A stretch of DNA of 64,000 bases from Loxodes magnus (lineage: Eukaryota > Ciliophora > Karyorelictea > Loxodida > Loxodidae), in contig CAMPDV010002178.1 in NCBI GenBank assembly GCA_946699065.1, forward strand, positions 1 to 64,000, written 5' to 3'. Below the pieces are notes generated by a model. It worked only from the letters and a program-made list of their open reading frames with translations. It did no database searches and was not told the origin of the DNA. Of this stretch, positions 1 through 12,300 are shown one piece after another (the stretch's first letter is position 1; the number at the start of each line of letters is the position of its first letter). The translations under genes were made by a program, and so were the position numbers.

Positions 1-98
1 GTGATTTTTAAAGTAAAAAAAAACATTGTTTTAGTTTTGAAGTGAGAATACGAAATTTTAATACCAGAGTGAGTTAACAATGTATGAAAAATAGTTGA
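1..98 (+). repeat. Reference 98-bp satellite monomer
   Basis: This copy represents the commonest form. It holds GTGATTTTTAAAG (1-13), an A9 tract (15-23), CATTG (24-28), the short linker TTTTAGTTTTG (29-39), AAGTGAGAATA (40-50), a single CpG (51-52), the AAATTTTAAT core (53-62), and a GTTAAC HpaI site (73-78). ACATTGTT (23-30) and AACAATGT (76-83) are an 8-bp inverted pair. Composition by hand count is about 42 A, 33 T, 18 G and 5 C, so the strand is purine-rich with strong G over C. Two monomers (196 bp) approach a typical nucleosome repeat length, which is common for satellites but proves nothing here. Confidence 0.97.
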
Positions 99-200
99 GT
101 GATTTTTAAAGTAAAACAAACATTGTTTTATAAGTGTTTTGAAGTGAGAATACGAAATTTTAATACCAGAGTGAGTTAACAATGTATGAAAAAAAGTTGA
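99..200 (+). repeat. 102-bp long-linker monomer variant
   Basis: This is the first copy of the long variant. The A-tract is interrupted as AAAACAAA (one base shorter) and the linker after CATTG reads TTTTATAAGTGTTTTG in place of TTTTAGTTTTG (five bases longer), giving a net gain of 4 bp. The two changes nearly always travel together in the first 9.3 kb, so they mark one monomer lineage. An A9 version with the same ATAAGTG linker appears repeatedly after about 9.3 kb and looks like a recombinant between the two types. The last AAAACAAA copy I noted is near 12,132. Confidence 0.9.
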
Positions 201-3162
201 GTGATTTTTAAAGTAAAAAAAAACATTGTTTTAGTTTTGAAGTGAGAATACGAAATTTTAATACCAGAGTGAGTTAACAATGTATGAAAAATAGTTGAGT
301 GATTTTTAAAGTAAAAAAAAACATTGTTTTAGTTTTGAAGTGAGAATACTAAATTTTAATACCAGAGTGAGTTAACAATGTATGAAAAATAGTTGAGTGA
401 TTTTTAAAGTAAAACAAACATTGTTTTATAAGTGTTTTGAAGTGAGAATACGAAATTTTAATACCAGAGTGAGTTAACAATGTATGAAAAAAAGTTGAGT
501 GATTTTTAAAGTAAAAAAAAACATTGTTTTAGTTTTGAAGTGAGAATACGAAATTTTAATACCAGAGTGAGTTAACAATGTATGAAAAAAAGTTGAGTGA
601 TTTTTAAAGTAAAAAAAAACATTGTTTTAGTTTTGAAGTGAGAATACGAAATTTTAATACCAGAGTGAGTTAACAATGTATGAAAAATAGTTGAGTGATT
701 TTTAAAGTAAAACAAACATTGTTTTATAAGTGTTTTGAAGTGAGAATACGAAATTTTAATACCAGAGTGAGTTAACAATGTATGAAAAAAAGTTGAGTGA
801 TTTTTAAAGTAAAAAAAAACATTGTTTTAGTTTTGAAGTGAGAATACGAAATTTTAATACCAGAGTGAGTTAACAATGTATGAAAAATAGTTGAGTGATT
901 TTTAAAGTAAAAAAAAACATTGTTTTAGTTTTGAAGTGAGAATACGAAATTTTAATACCAGAGTGAGTTAACAATGTATGAAAAATAGTTGAGTGATTTT
1001 TAAAGTAAAAAAAACATTGTTTTAGTTTTGAAGTGAGAATACGAAATTTTAATACCAGAGTGAGTTAACAATGTATGAAAAATAGTTGAGTGATTTTTAA
1101 AGTAAAAAAAAACATTGTTTTGGTTTTGAAGTGAGAATACGAAATTTTAATACCAGAGTGAGTTAACAATGTATGAAAAATAGTTGAGTGATTTTTAAAG
1201 TAAAACAAACATTGTTTTATAAGTGTTTTGAAGTGAGAATACGAAATTTTAATACCAGAGTGAGTTAACAATGTATGAAAAATAGTTGAGTGATTTTTAA
1301 AGTAAAACAAACATTGTTTTATAAGTGTTTTGAAGTGAGAATACGAAATTTTAATACCAGAGTGAGTTAACAATGTATGAAAAATAGTTGAGTGATTTTT
1401 AAAGTAAAAAAAAACATTGTTTTAGTTTTGAAGTGAGAATACGAAATTTTAATACCAGAATGAGTTAACAATGTATGAAAAATAGTTGAGTGATTTTTAA
1501 AGTAAAACAAACATTGTTTTATAAGTGTTTTGAAGTGAGAATACTAAATTTTAATACCAGAGTGAGTTAACAATGTATGAAAAATAGTTGAGTGATTTTT
1601 AAAGTAAAACAAACATTGTTTTATAAGTGTTTTGAAGTGAGAATACGAAATTTTAATACCAGAATGAGTTAACAATGTATGAAAAATAGTTGAGTGATTT
1701 TTAAAGTAAAACAAACATTGTTTTATAAGTGTTTTGAAGTGAGAATACTAAATTTTAATACCAGAGTGAGTTAACAATGTATGAAAAATAGTTGAGTGAT
1801 TTTTAAAGTAAAACAAACATTGTTTTATAAGTGTTTTGAAGTGAGAATACGAAATTTTAATACCAGAGTGAGTTAACAATGTATGAAAAAAAGTTGAGTG
1901 ATTTTTAAAGTAAAAAAAAACATTGTTTTAGTTTTGAAGTGAGAATACGAAATTTTAATACCAGAGTGAGTTAACAATGTATGAAAAATAGTTGAGTGAT
2001 TTTTAAAGTAAAAAAAAACATTGTTTTATAAGTGTTTTGAAGTGAGAATACGAAATTTTAATACCAGAGTGAGTTAACAATGTATGAAAAATAGTTGAGT
2101 GATTTTTAAAGTAAAAAAAAACATTGTTTTAGTTTTGAAGTGAGAATACGAAATTTTAATACCAGAGTGAGTTAACAATGTATGAAAAATAGTTGAGTGA
2201 TTTTTAAAGTAAAACAAACATTGTTTTATAAGTGTTTTGAAGTGAGAATACGAAATTTTAATACCAGAGTGAGTTAACAATGTATGAAAAATAGTTGAGT
2301 GATTTTTAAAGTAAAAAAAAACATTGTTTTAGTTTTGAAGTGAGAATACGAAATTTTAATACCAGAGTGAGTTAACAATGTATGAAAAATAGTTGAGTGA
2401 TTTTTAAAGTAAAAAAAAACATTGTTTTAGTTTTGAAGTGAGAAATTAAAATTTTAATACCAGAGTGAGTTAACAATGTATGAAAAATAGTTGAGTGATT
2501 TTTAAAGTAAAAAAAAACATTGTTTTAGTTTTGAAGTGAGAATACGAAATTTTAATACCAGAATGAGTTAACAATGTATGAAAAATAGTTGAGTGATTTT
2601 TAAAGTAAAACAAACATTGTTTTATAAGTGTTTTGAAGTGAGAATACTAAATTTTAATACCAGAGTGAGTTAACAATGTATGAAAAATAGTTGAGTGATT
2701 TTTAAAGTAAAAAAAAACATTGTTTTAGTTTTGAAGTGAGAATACGAAATTTTAATACCAGAGTGAGTTAACAATGTATGAAAAATAGTTGAGTGATTTT
2801 TAAAGTAAAACAAACATTGTTTTATAAGTGTTTTGAAGTGAGAATACGAAATTTTAATACCAGAGTGAGTTAACAATGTATGAAAAATAGTTGAGTGATT
2901 TTTAAAGTAAAAAAAAACATTGTTTTAGTTTTGAAGTGAGAATACGAAATTTTAATACCAGAGTGAGTTAACAATGTATGAAAAATAGTTGAGTGATTTT
3001 TAAAGTAAAAAAAACATTGTTTTAGTTTTGAAGTGAGAATACGAAATTTTAATACCAGAGTGAGTTAACAATGTATGAAAAATAGTTGAGTGATTTTTAA
3101 AGTAAAAAAAAACATTGTTTTGGTTTTGAAGTGAGAATACGAAATTTTAATACCAGAGTGAG

Positions 3163-4354
3163 TTAACAATGTATGAAAAATAGTTGAGTGATTTTTAAAG
3201 TAAAAAAAAACATTGTTTTGGTTTTGAAGTGAGAATACGAAATTTTAATACCAGAGTGAGTTAACAATGTATGAAAAATAGTTGAGTGATTTTTAAAGTA
3301 AAACAAACATTGTTTTATAAGTGTTTTGAAGTGAGAATACGAAATTTTAATACCAGAGTGAGTTAACAATGTATGAAAAATAGTTGAGTGATTTTTAAAG
3401 TAAAAAAAAACATTGTTTTAGTTTTGAAGTGAGAATACGAAATTTTAATACCAGAGTGAGTTAACAATGTATGAAAAATAGTTGAGTGATTTTTAAAGTA
3501 AAAAAAAACATTGTTTTAGTTTTGAAGTGAGAATACGAAATTTTAATACCAGAGTGAGTTAACAATGTATGAAAAATAGTTGAGTGATTTTTAAAGTAAA
3601 ACAAACATTGTTTTATAAGTGTTTTGAAGTGAGAATACGAAATTTTAATACCAGAGTGAGTTAACAATGTATGAAAAAAAGTTGAGTGATTTTTAAAGTA
3701 AAAAAAAACATTGTTTTAGTTTTGAAGTGAGAATACGAAATTTTAATACCAGAGTGAGTTAACAATGTATGAAAAATAGTTGAGTGATTTTTAAAGTAAA
3801 AAAAAACATTGTTTTAGTTTTGAAGTGAGAATACGAAATTTTAATACCAGAGTGAGTTAACAATGTATGAAAAATAGTTGAGTGATTTTTAAAGTAAAAC
3901 AAACATTGTTTTATAAGTGTTTTGAAGTGAGAATACGAAATTTTAATACCAGAGTGAGTTAACAATGTATGAAAAAAAGTTGAGTGATTTTTAAAGTAAA
4001 AAAAAACATTGTTTTAGTTTTGAAGTGAGAATACGAAATTTTAATACCAGAGTGAGTTAACAATGTATGAAAAAAAGTTGAGTGATTTTTAAAGTAAAAA
4101 AAAACATTGTTTTAGTTTTGAAGTGAGAATACGAAATTTTAATACCAGAGTGAGTTAACAATGTATGAAAAATAGTTGAGTGATTTTTAAAGTAAAACAA
4201 ACATTGTTTTATAAGTGTTTTGAAGTGAGAATACGAAATTTTAATACCAGAGTGAGTTAACAATGTATGAAAAAAAGTTGAGTGATTTTTAAAGTAAAAA
4301 AAAACATTGTTTTAGTTTTGAAGTGAGAATACGAAATTTTAATACCAGAGTGAG
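3163..4354 (+). repeat. Four consecutive 298-bp trimer units
   Basis: Identical landmarks recur at 3,163, 3,461, 3,759 and 4,057, exactly 298 bp apart, which makes this one of the cleanest runs of the trimer in the window. Each unit has two short-linker 98-bp monomers and one 102-bp monomer with the AAAACAAA tract and ATAAGTG linker. Units differ by single bases such as GAAAAATAG versus GAAAAAAAG before TTGAG. Similar runs start at 5,831 (three units) and 4,843 (two units). Confidence 0.9.
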
Positions 4355-7300
4355 TTAACAATGTATGAAAAATAGTTGAGTGATTTTTAAAGTAAAAAAA
4401 AACATTGTTTTAGTTTTGAAGTGAGAATACGAAATTTTAATACCAGAGTGAGTTAACAATGTATGAAAAATAGTTGAGTGATTTTTAAAGTAAAAAAAAC
4501 ATTGTTTTAGTTTTGAAGTGAGAATACGAAATTTTAATACCAGAGTGAGTTAACAATGTATGAAAAATAGTTGAGTGATTTTTAAAGTAAAAAAAAACAT
4601 TGTTTTGGTTTTGAAGTGAGAATACGAAATTTTAATACCAGAGTGAGTTAACAATGTATGAAAAATAGTTGAGTGATTTTTAAAGTAAAAAAAACATTGT
4701 TTTAGTTTTGAAGTGAGAATACGAAATTTTAATACCAGAGTGAGTTAACAATGTATGAAAAATAGTTGAGTGATTTTTAAAGTAAAAAAAAACATTGTTT
4801 TGGTTTTGAAGTGAGAATACGAAATTTTAATACCAGAGTGAGTTAACAATGTATGAAAAATAGTTGAGTGATTTTTAAAGTAAAAAAAAACATTGTTTTA
4901 GTTTTGAAGTGAGAATACGAAATTTTAATACCAGAGTGAGTTAACAATGTATGAAAAATAGTTGAGTGATTTTTAAAGTAAAACAAACATTGTTTTATAA
5001 GTGTTTTGAAGTGAGAATACGAAATTTTAATACCAGAGTGAGTTAACAATGTATGAAAAAAAGTTGAGTGATTTTTAAAGTAAAAAAAAACATTGTTTTA
5101 GTTTTGAAGTGAGAATACGAAATTTTAATACCAGAGTGAGTTAACAATGTATGAAAAAAAGTTGAGTGATTTTTAAAGTAAAAAAAAACATTGTTTTAGT
5201 TTTGAAGTGAGAATACGAAATTTTAATACCAGAGTGAGTTAACAATGTATGAAAAATAGTTGAGTGATTTTTAAAGTAAAACAAACATTGTTTTATAAGT
5301 GTTTTGAAGTGAGAATACGAAATTTTAATACCAGAGTGAGTTAACAATGTATGAAAAAAAGTTGAGTGATTTTTAAAGTAAAAAAAAACATTGTTTTAGT
5401 TTTGAAGTGAGAATACGAAATTTTAATACCAGAGTGAGTTAACAATGTATGAAAAAAAGTTGAGTGATTTTTAAAGTAAAAAAAAACATTGTTTTAGTTT
5501 TGAAGTGAGAATACGAAATTTTAATACCAGAGTGAGTTAACAATGTATGAAAAATAGTTGAGTGATTTTTAAAGTAAAAAAAAACATTGTTTTAGTTTTG
5601 AAGTGAGAATACGAAATTTTAATACCAGAGTGAGTTAACAATGTATGAAAAATAGTTGAGTGATTTTTAAAGTAAAAAAAAACATTGTTTTAGTTTTGAA
5701 GTGAGAATACTAAATTTTAATACCAGAGTGAGTTAACAATGTATGAAAAATAGTTGAGTGATTTTTAAAGTAAAAAAAAACATTGTTTTGGTTTTGAAGT
5801 GAGAATACGAAATTTTAATACCAGAGTGAGTTAACAATGTATGAAAAATAGTTGAGTGATTTTTAAAGTAAAAAAAAACATTGTTTTAGTTTTGAAGTGA
5901 GAATACGAAATTTTAATACCAGAGTGAGTTAACAATGTATGAAAAATAGTTGAGTGATTTTTAAAGTAAAACAAACATTGTTTTATAAGTGTTTTGAAGT
6001 GAGAATACGAAATTTTAATACCAGAGTGAGTTAACAATGTATGAAAAAAAGTTGAGTGATTTTTAAAGTAAAAAAAAACATTGTTTTAGTTTTGAAGTGA
6101 GAATACGAAATTTTAATACCAGAGTGAGTTAACAATGTATGAAAAATAGTTGAGTGATTTTTAAAGTAAAAAAAAACATTGTTTTAGTTTTGAAGTGAGA
6201 ATACGAAATTTTAATACCAGAGTGAGTTAACAATGTATGAAAAATAGTTGAGTGATTTTTAAAGTAAAACAAACATTGTTTTATAAGTGTTTTGAAGTGA
6301 GAATACGAAATTTTAATACCAGAGTGAGTTAACAATGTATGAAAAAAAGTTGAGTGATTTTTAAAGTAAAAAAAAACATTGTTTTAGTTTTGAAGTGAGA
6401 ATACGAAATTTTAATACCAGAGTGAGTTAACAATGTATGAAAAAAAGTTGAGTGATTTTTAAAGTAAAAAAAAACATTGTTTTAGTTTTGAAGTGAGAAT
6501 ACGAAATTTTAATACCAGAGTGAGTTAACAATGTATGAAAAATAGTTGAGTGATTTTTAAAGTAAAACAAACATTGTTTTATAAGTGTTTTGAAGTGAGA
6601 ATACGAAATTTTAATACCAGAGTGAGTTAACAATGTATGAAAAATAGTTGAGTGATTTTTAAAGTAAAAAAAAACTTTGTTTTAGTTTTGAAGTGAGAAT
6701 ACGAAATTTTAATACCAGAGTGAGTTAACAATGTATGAAAAATAGTTGAGTGATTTTTAAAGTAAAAAAAAACATTGTTTTATAAGTGTTTTGAAGTGAG
6801 AATACGAAATTTTAATACCAGAGTGAGTTAACAATGTATGAAAAATAGTTGAGTGATTTTTAAAGTAAAAAAAAACATTGTTTTAGTTTTGAAGTGAGAA
6901 TACGAAATTTTAATACCAGAGTGATTTAACAATGTATGAAAAATAGTTGAGTGATTTTTAAAGTAAAAAAAAACATTGTTTTAGTTTTGAAGTGAAAATA
7001 CTAAATTTTAATACCAGAGTGAGTTAACAATGTATGAAAAATAGTTGAGTGATTTTTAAAGTAAAAAAAAACATTGTTTTAGTTTTGAAGTGAGAAATTA
7101 AAATTTTAATACCAGAGTGAGTTAACAATGTATGAAAAATAGTTGAGTGATTTTTAAAGTAAAAAAAAACATTGTTTTAGTTTTGAAGTGAGAATACTAA
7201 ATTTTAATACCAGAGTGAGTTAACAATGTATGAAAAAAAGTTGAGTGATTTTTAAAGTAAAAAAAAACATTGTTTTGGTTTTGAAGTGAGAATACGAAAT

Positions 7301-9300
7301 TTTAATACCAGAGTGAGTTAACAATGTATGAAAAATAGTTGAGTGATTTTTAAAGTAAAAAAAAACATTGTTTTAGTTTTGAAGTGAGAATACGAAATTT
7401 TAATACCAGAGTGAGTTAACAATGTATGAAAAATAGTTGAGTGATTTTTAAAGTAAAAAAAAACATTGTTTTAGTTTTGAAGTGAGAATACGAAATTTTA
7501 ATACCAGAGTGAGTTAACAATGTATGAAAAATAGTTGAGTGATTTTTAAAGTAAAACAAACATTGTTTTATAAGTGTTTTGAAGTGAGAATACGAAATTT
7601 TAATACCAGAGTGAGTTAACAATGTATGAAAAAAAGTTGAGTGATTTTTAAAGTAAAAAAAAACTTTGTTTTAGTTTTGAAGTGAGAATACGAAATTTTA
7701 ATACCAGAGTGAGTTAACAATGTATGAAAAAAAGTTGAGTGATTTTTAAAGTAAAAAAAAACATTGTTTTAGTTTTGAAGTGAGAATACGAAATTTTAAT
7801 ACCAGAGTGAGTTAACAATGTATGAAAAATAGTTGAGTGATTTTTAAAGTAAAAAAAACATTGTTTTAGTTTTGAAGTGAGAATACGAAATTTTAATACC
7901 AGAGTGAGTTAACAATGTATGAAAAATAGTTGAGTGATTTTTAAAGTAAAACAAACATTGTTTTATAAGTGTTTTGAAGTGAGAATACGAAATTTTAATA
8001 CCAGAGTGAGTTAACAATGTATGAAAAAAAGTTGAGTGATTTTTAAAGTAAAAAAAAACATTGTTTTAGTTTTGAAGTGAGAATACGAAATTTTAATACC
8101 AGAGTGAGTTAACAATGTATGAAAAAAAGTTGAGTGATTTTTAAAGTAAAAAAAAACATTGTTTTAGTTTTGAAGTGAGAATACGAAATTTTAATACCAG
8201 AGTGAGTTAACAATGTATGAAAAATAGTTGAGTGATTTTTAAAGTAAAAAAAAACTTTGTTTTATAAGTGTTTTGAAGTGAGAATACGAAATTTTAATAC
8301 CAGAATGAGTTAACAATGTATGAAAAATAGTTGAGTGATTTTTAAAGTAAAACAAACATTGTTTTATAAGTGTTTTGAAGTGAGAATACGAAATTTTAAT
8401 ACCAGAGTGAGTTAACAATGTATGAAAAATAGTTGAGTGATTTTTAAAGTAAAAAAAAACTTTGTTTTAGTTTTGAAGTGAGAATACGAAATTTTAATAC
8501 CAGAGTGAGTTAACAATGTATGAAAAATAGTTGAGTGATTTTTAAAGTAAAAAAAAACATTGTTTTAGTTTTGAAGTGAGAATACGAAATTTTAATACCA
8601 GAGTGAGTTAACAATGTATGAAAAATAGTTGAGTGATTTTTAAAGTAAAAAAAAACTTTGTTTTAGTTTTGAAGTGAGAATACGAAATTTTAATACCAGA
8701 GTGAGTTAACAATGTATGAAAAATAGTTGAGTGATTTTTAAAGTAAAAAAAAACTTTGTTTTAGTTTTGAAGTGAGAATACGAAATTTTAATACCAGAGT
8801 GAGTTAACAATGTATGAAAAATAGTTGAGTGATTTTTAAAGTAAAAAAAAACATTGTTTTAGTTTTGAAGTGAGAATACTAAATTTTAATACCAGAGTGA
8901 GTTAACAATGTATGAAAAATAGTTGAGTGATTTTTAAAGTAAAAAAAAACATTGTTTTAGTTTTGAAGTGAGAATACGAAATTTTAATACCAGAGTGAGT
9001 TAACAATGTATGAAAAATAGTTGAGTGATTTTTAAAGTAAAAAAAAACATTGTTTTAGTTTTGAAGTGAGAATACGAAATTTTAATACCAGAATGAGTTA
9101 ACAATGTATGAAAAATAGTTGAGTGATTTTTAAAGTAAAAAAAAAGTTTGTTTTAGTTTTGAAGTGAGAATACGAAATTTTAATACCAGAGTGAGTTAAC
9201 AATGTATGAAAAATAGTTGAGTGATTTTTAAAGTAAAACAAACATTGTTTTATAAGTGTTTTGAAGTGAGAATACGAAATTTTAATACCAGAGTGAGTTA

Positions 9301-12300
9301 ACAATGTATGAAAAAAAGTTGAGTGATTTTTAAAGTAAAAAAAAACATTGTTTTATAAGTGTTTTGAAGTGAGAATACGAAATTTTAATACCAGAGTGAG
9401 TTAACAATGTATGAAAAAAAGTTGAGTGATTTTTAAAGTAAAAAAAAACATTGTTTTATAAGTGTTTTGAAGTGAGATCACGAAATTTTAATACCAGAGT
9501 GAGTTAACAATGTATGAAAAATAGTTGAGTGATTTTTAAAGTAAAAAAAAACTTTGTTTTAGTTTTGAAGTGAGAATACGAAATTTTAATACCAGAGTGA
9601 GTTAACAATGTATGAAAAATAGTTTAGTGATTTTTAAAGTAAAAAAAAACATTGTTTTAGTTTTGAAGTGAGAATACGAAATTTTAATACCAGAGTGAGT
9701 TAACAATGTATGAAAAATAGTTGAGTGATTTTTAAAGTAAAAAAAAACTTTGTTTTAGTTTTGAAGTGAGAATACGAAATTTTAATACCAGAGTGAGTTA
9801 ACAATGTATGAAAAATAGTTGAGTGATTTTTAAAGTAAAAAAAAACATTGTTTTATAAGTGTTTTGAAGTGAGAATACGAAATTTTAATACCAGAGTGAG
9901 TTAACAATGTATGAAAAATAGTTGAGTGATTTTTAAAGTAAAAAAAAACATTGTTTTAGTTTTGAAGTGAGAATACGAAATTTTAATACCAGAGTGAGTT
10001 AACAATGTATGAAAAATAGTTGAGTGATTTTTAAAGTAAAAAAAAACATTGTTTTAGTTTTGAAGTGAGAAATTAAAATTTTAATACCAGAGTGAGTTAA
10101 CAATGTATGAAAAATAGTTGAGTGATTTTTAAAGTAAAAAAAAACATTGTTTTATAAGTGTTTTGAAGTGAGAATACGAAATTTTAATACCAGAGTGAGT
10201 TAACAATGTATGAAAAAAAGTTGAGTGATTTTTAAAGTAAAAAAAAACATTGTTTTATAAGTGTTTTGAAGTGAGAATACGAAATTTTAATACCAGAGTG
10301 AGTTAACAATGTATGAAAAATAGTTGAGTGATTTTTAAAGTAAAAAAAAACATTGTTTTAGTTTTGAAGTGAGAATACGAAATTTTAATACCAGAGTGAG
10401 TTAACAATGTATGAAAAATAGTTGAGTGATTTTTAAAGTAAAAAAAAACATTGTTTTAGTTTTGAAGTGAGAATACGAAATTTTAATACCAGAGTGAGTT
10501 AACAATGTATGAAAAATAGTTGAGTGATTTTTAAAGTAAAAAAAAACATTGTTTTAGTTTTGAAGTGAGAATACGAAATTTTAATACCAGAGTGAGTTAA
10601 CAATGTATGAAAAATAGTTGAGTGATTTTTAAAGTAAAAAAAAACATTGTTTTATAAGTGTTTTGAAGTGAGAATACGAAATTTTAATACCAGAGTGAGT
10701 TAACAATGTATGAAAAATAGTTGAGTGATTTTTAAAGTAAAAAAAAACATTGTTTTAGTTTTGAAGTGAGAATACGAAATTTTAATACCAGAGTGAGTTA
10801 ACAATGTATGAAAAATAGTTGAGTGATTTTTAAAGTAAAAAAAAACATTGTTTTATAAGTGTTTTGAAGTGAGAATACGAAATTTTAATACCAGAATGAG
10901 TTAACAATGTATGAAAAATAGTTGAGTGATTTTTAAAGTAAAAAAAAACATTGTTTTATAAGTGTTTTGAAGTGAGAATACGAAATTTTAATACCAGAAT
11001 GAGTTAACAATGTATGAAAAATAGTTGAGTGATTTTTAAAGTAAAAAAAAACATTGTTTTAGTTTTGAAGTGAGAATACGAAATTTTAATACCAGAGTGA
11101 GTTAACAATGTATGAAAAATAGTTGAGTGATTTTTAAAGTAAAAAAAAACATTGTTTTATATGTTTTGAAGTGAGAATACGAAATTTTAATACCAGAGTG
11201 AGTTAACAATGTATGAAAAATAGTTGAGTGATTTTTAAAGTAAAAAAAAACATTGTTTTAGTTTTGAAGTGAGAATACGAAATTTTAATACCAGAGTGAG
11301 TTAACAATGTATGAAAAATAGTTTAGTGATTTTTAAAGTAAAAAAAAACATTGTTTTAGTTTTGAAGTGAGAATACGAAATTTTAATACCAGAGTGAGTT
11401 AACAATGTATGAAAAATAGTTGAGTGATTTTTAAAGTAAAAAAAAACATTGTTTTAGTTTTGAAGTGAGAATACGAAATTTTAATACCAGAATGAGTTAA
11501 CAATGTATGAAAAAAAGTTGAGTGATTTTTAAAGTAAAAAAAAACATTGTTTTATAAGTGTTTTGAAGTGAGAATACGAAATTTTAATACCAGAGTGAGT
11601 TAACAATGTATGAAAAATAGTTGAGTGATTTTTAAAGTAAAAAAAAACTTTGTTTTAGTTTTGAAGTGAGAATACGAAATTTTAATACCAGAGTGAGTTA
11701 ACAATGTATGAAAAATAGTTGAGTGATTTTTAAAGTAAAAAAAAACATTGTTTTATAAGTGTTTTGAAGTGAGAATACGAAATTTTAATACCAGAATGAG
11801 TTAACAATGTATGAAAAATAGTTTAGTGATTTTTAAAGTAAAAAAAAACATTGTTTTAGTTTTGAAGTGAGAATACGAAATTTTAATACCAGAGTGAGTT
11901 AACAATGTATGAAAAATAGTTGAGTGATTTTTAAAGTAAAAAAAAACATTGTTTTAGTTTTGAAGTGAGAATACGAAATTTTAATACCAGAGTGAGTTAA
12001 CAATGTATGAAAAATAGTTGAGTGATTTTTAAAGTAAAAAAAAACATTGTTTTAGTTTCGAAGTGAGAATACGAAATTTTAATACCAGAGTGAGTTAACA
12101 ATGTATGAAAAATAGTTGAGTGATTTTTAAAGTAAAACAAACATTGTTTTATAAGTGTTTTGAAGTGAGAATACGAAATTTTAATACCAGAATGAGTTAA
12201 CAATGTATGAAAAATAGTTGAGTGATTTTTAAAGTAAAAAAAAACATTGTTTTAGTTTCGAAGTGAGAATACGAAATTTTAATACCAGAGTGAGTTAACA

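Larger units (their letters stand above)
1..9300 (+). repeat. Trimeric higher-order repeat domain (298 bp)
   Basis: Monomers here often follow the order 98, 98, 102 bp, which makes a 298-bp unit. Runs of this unit are interrupted by extra 98-bp monomers. Landmarks also recur as larger blocks: an A8 monomer followed by one with a GGTTTT linker occurs near 1,007/1,120, 3,007/3,120, 4,491/4,606 and 4,686/4,801. The first two pairs are exactly 2,000 bp apart, while the neighbouring 102-bp monomers on their left are 2,098 bp apart, so the copies differ by one monomer. This pattern fits unequal crossing-over between higher-order units. The right limit is approximate because long-linker monomers thin out gradually. 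Confidence 0.85.

Noticed and set aside
45-62. CENP-B box in the monomer
   Set aside because: The reverse strand has TTCGTATTCTCACTT, which shares TTCG with the box but lacks the required A and the CGGG half.
73-78. GTTAAC as a functional site
   Set aside because: It is simply an HpaI recognition sequence present in nearly every monomer. It is useful as a mapping mark but not evidence of function.
572-778. Open reading frame of 68 codons on the minus strand, and some 30 near-identical ones across the window
   Set aside because: They are translations of two or three satellite monomers. Nearly all begin at the TTG inside CATTGTTAAC, and they end at the TAA of a later GTTAAC. They face minus before 53,476 and plus after it, exactly as the repeat does. 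No ribosome-binding site, codon bias or protein family is apparent.
1065-1373. Longest reading frame, 102 codons
   Set aside because: It is longer only because a GGTTTT-linker monomer and two 102-bp monomers, whose length is a multiple of three, are neighbours. The translation is a repeat of the same peptide.
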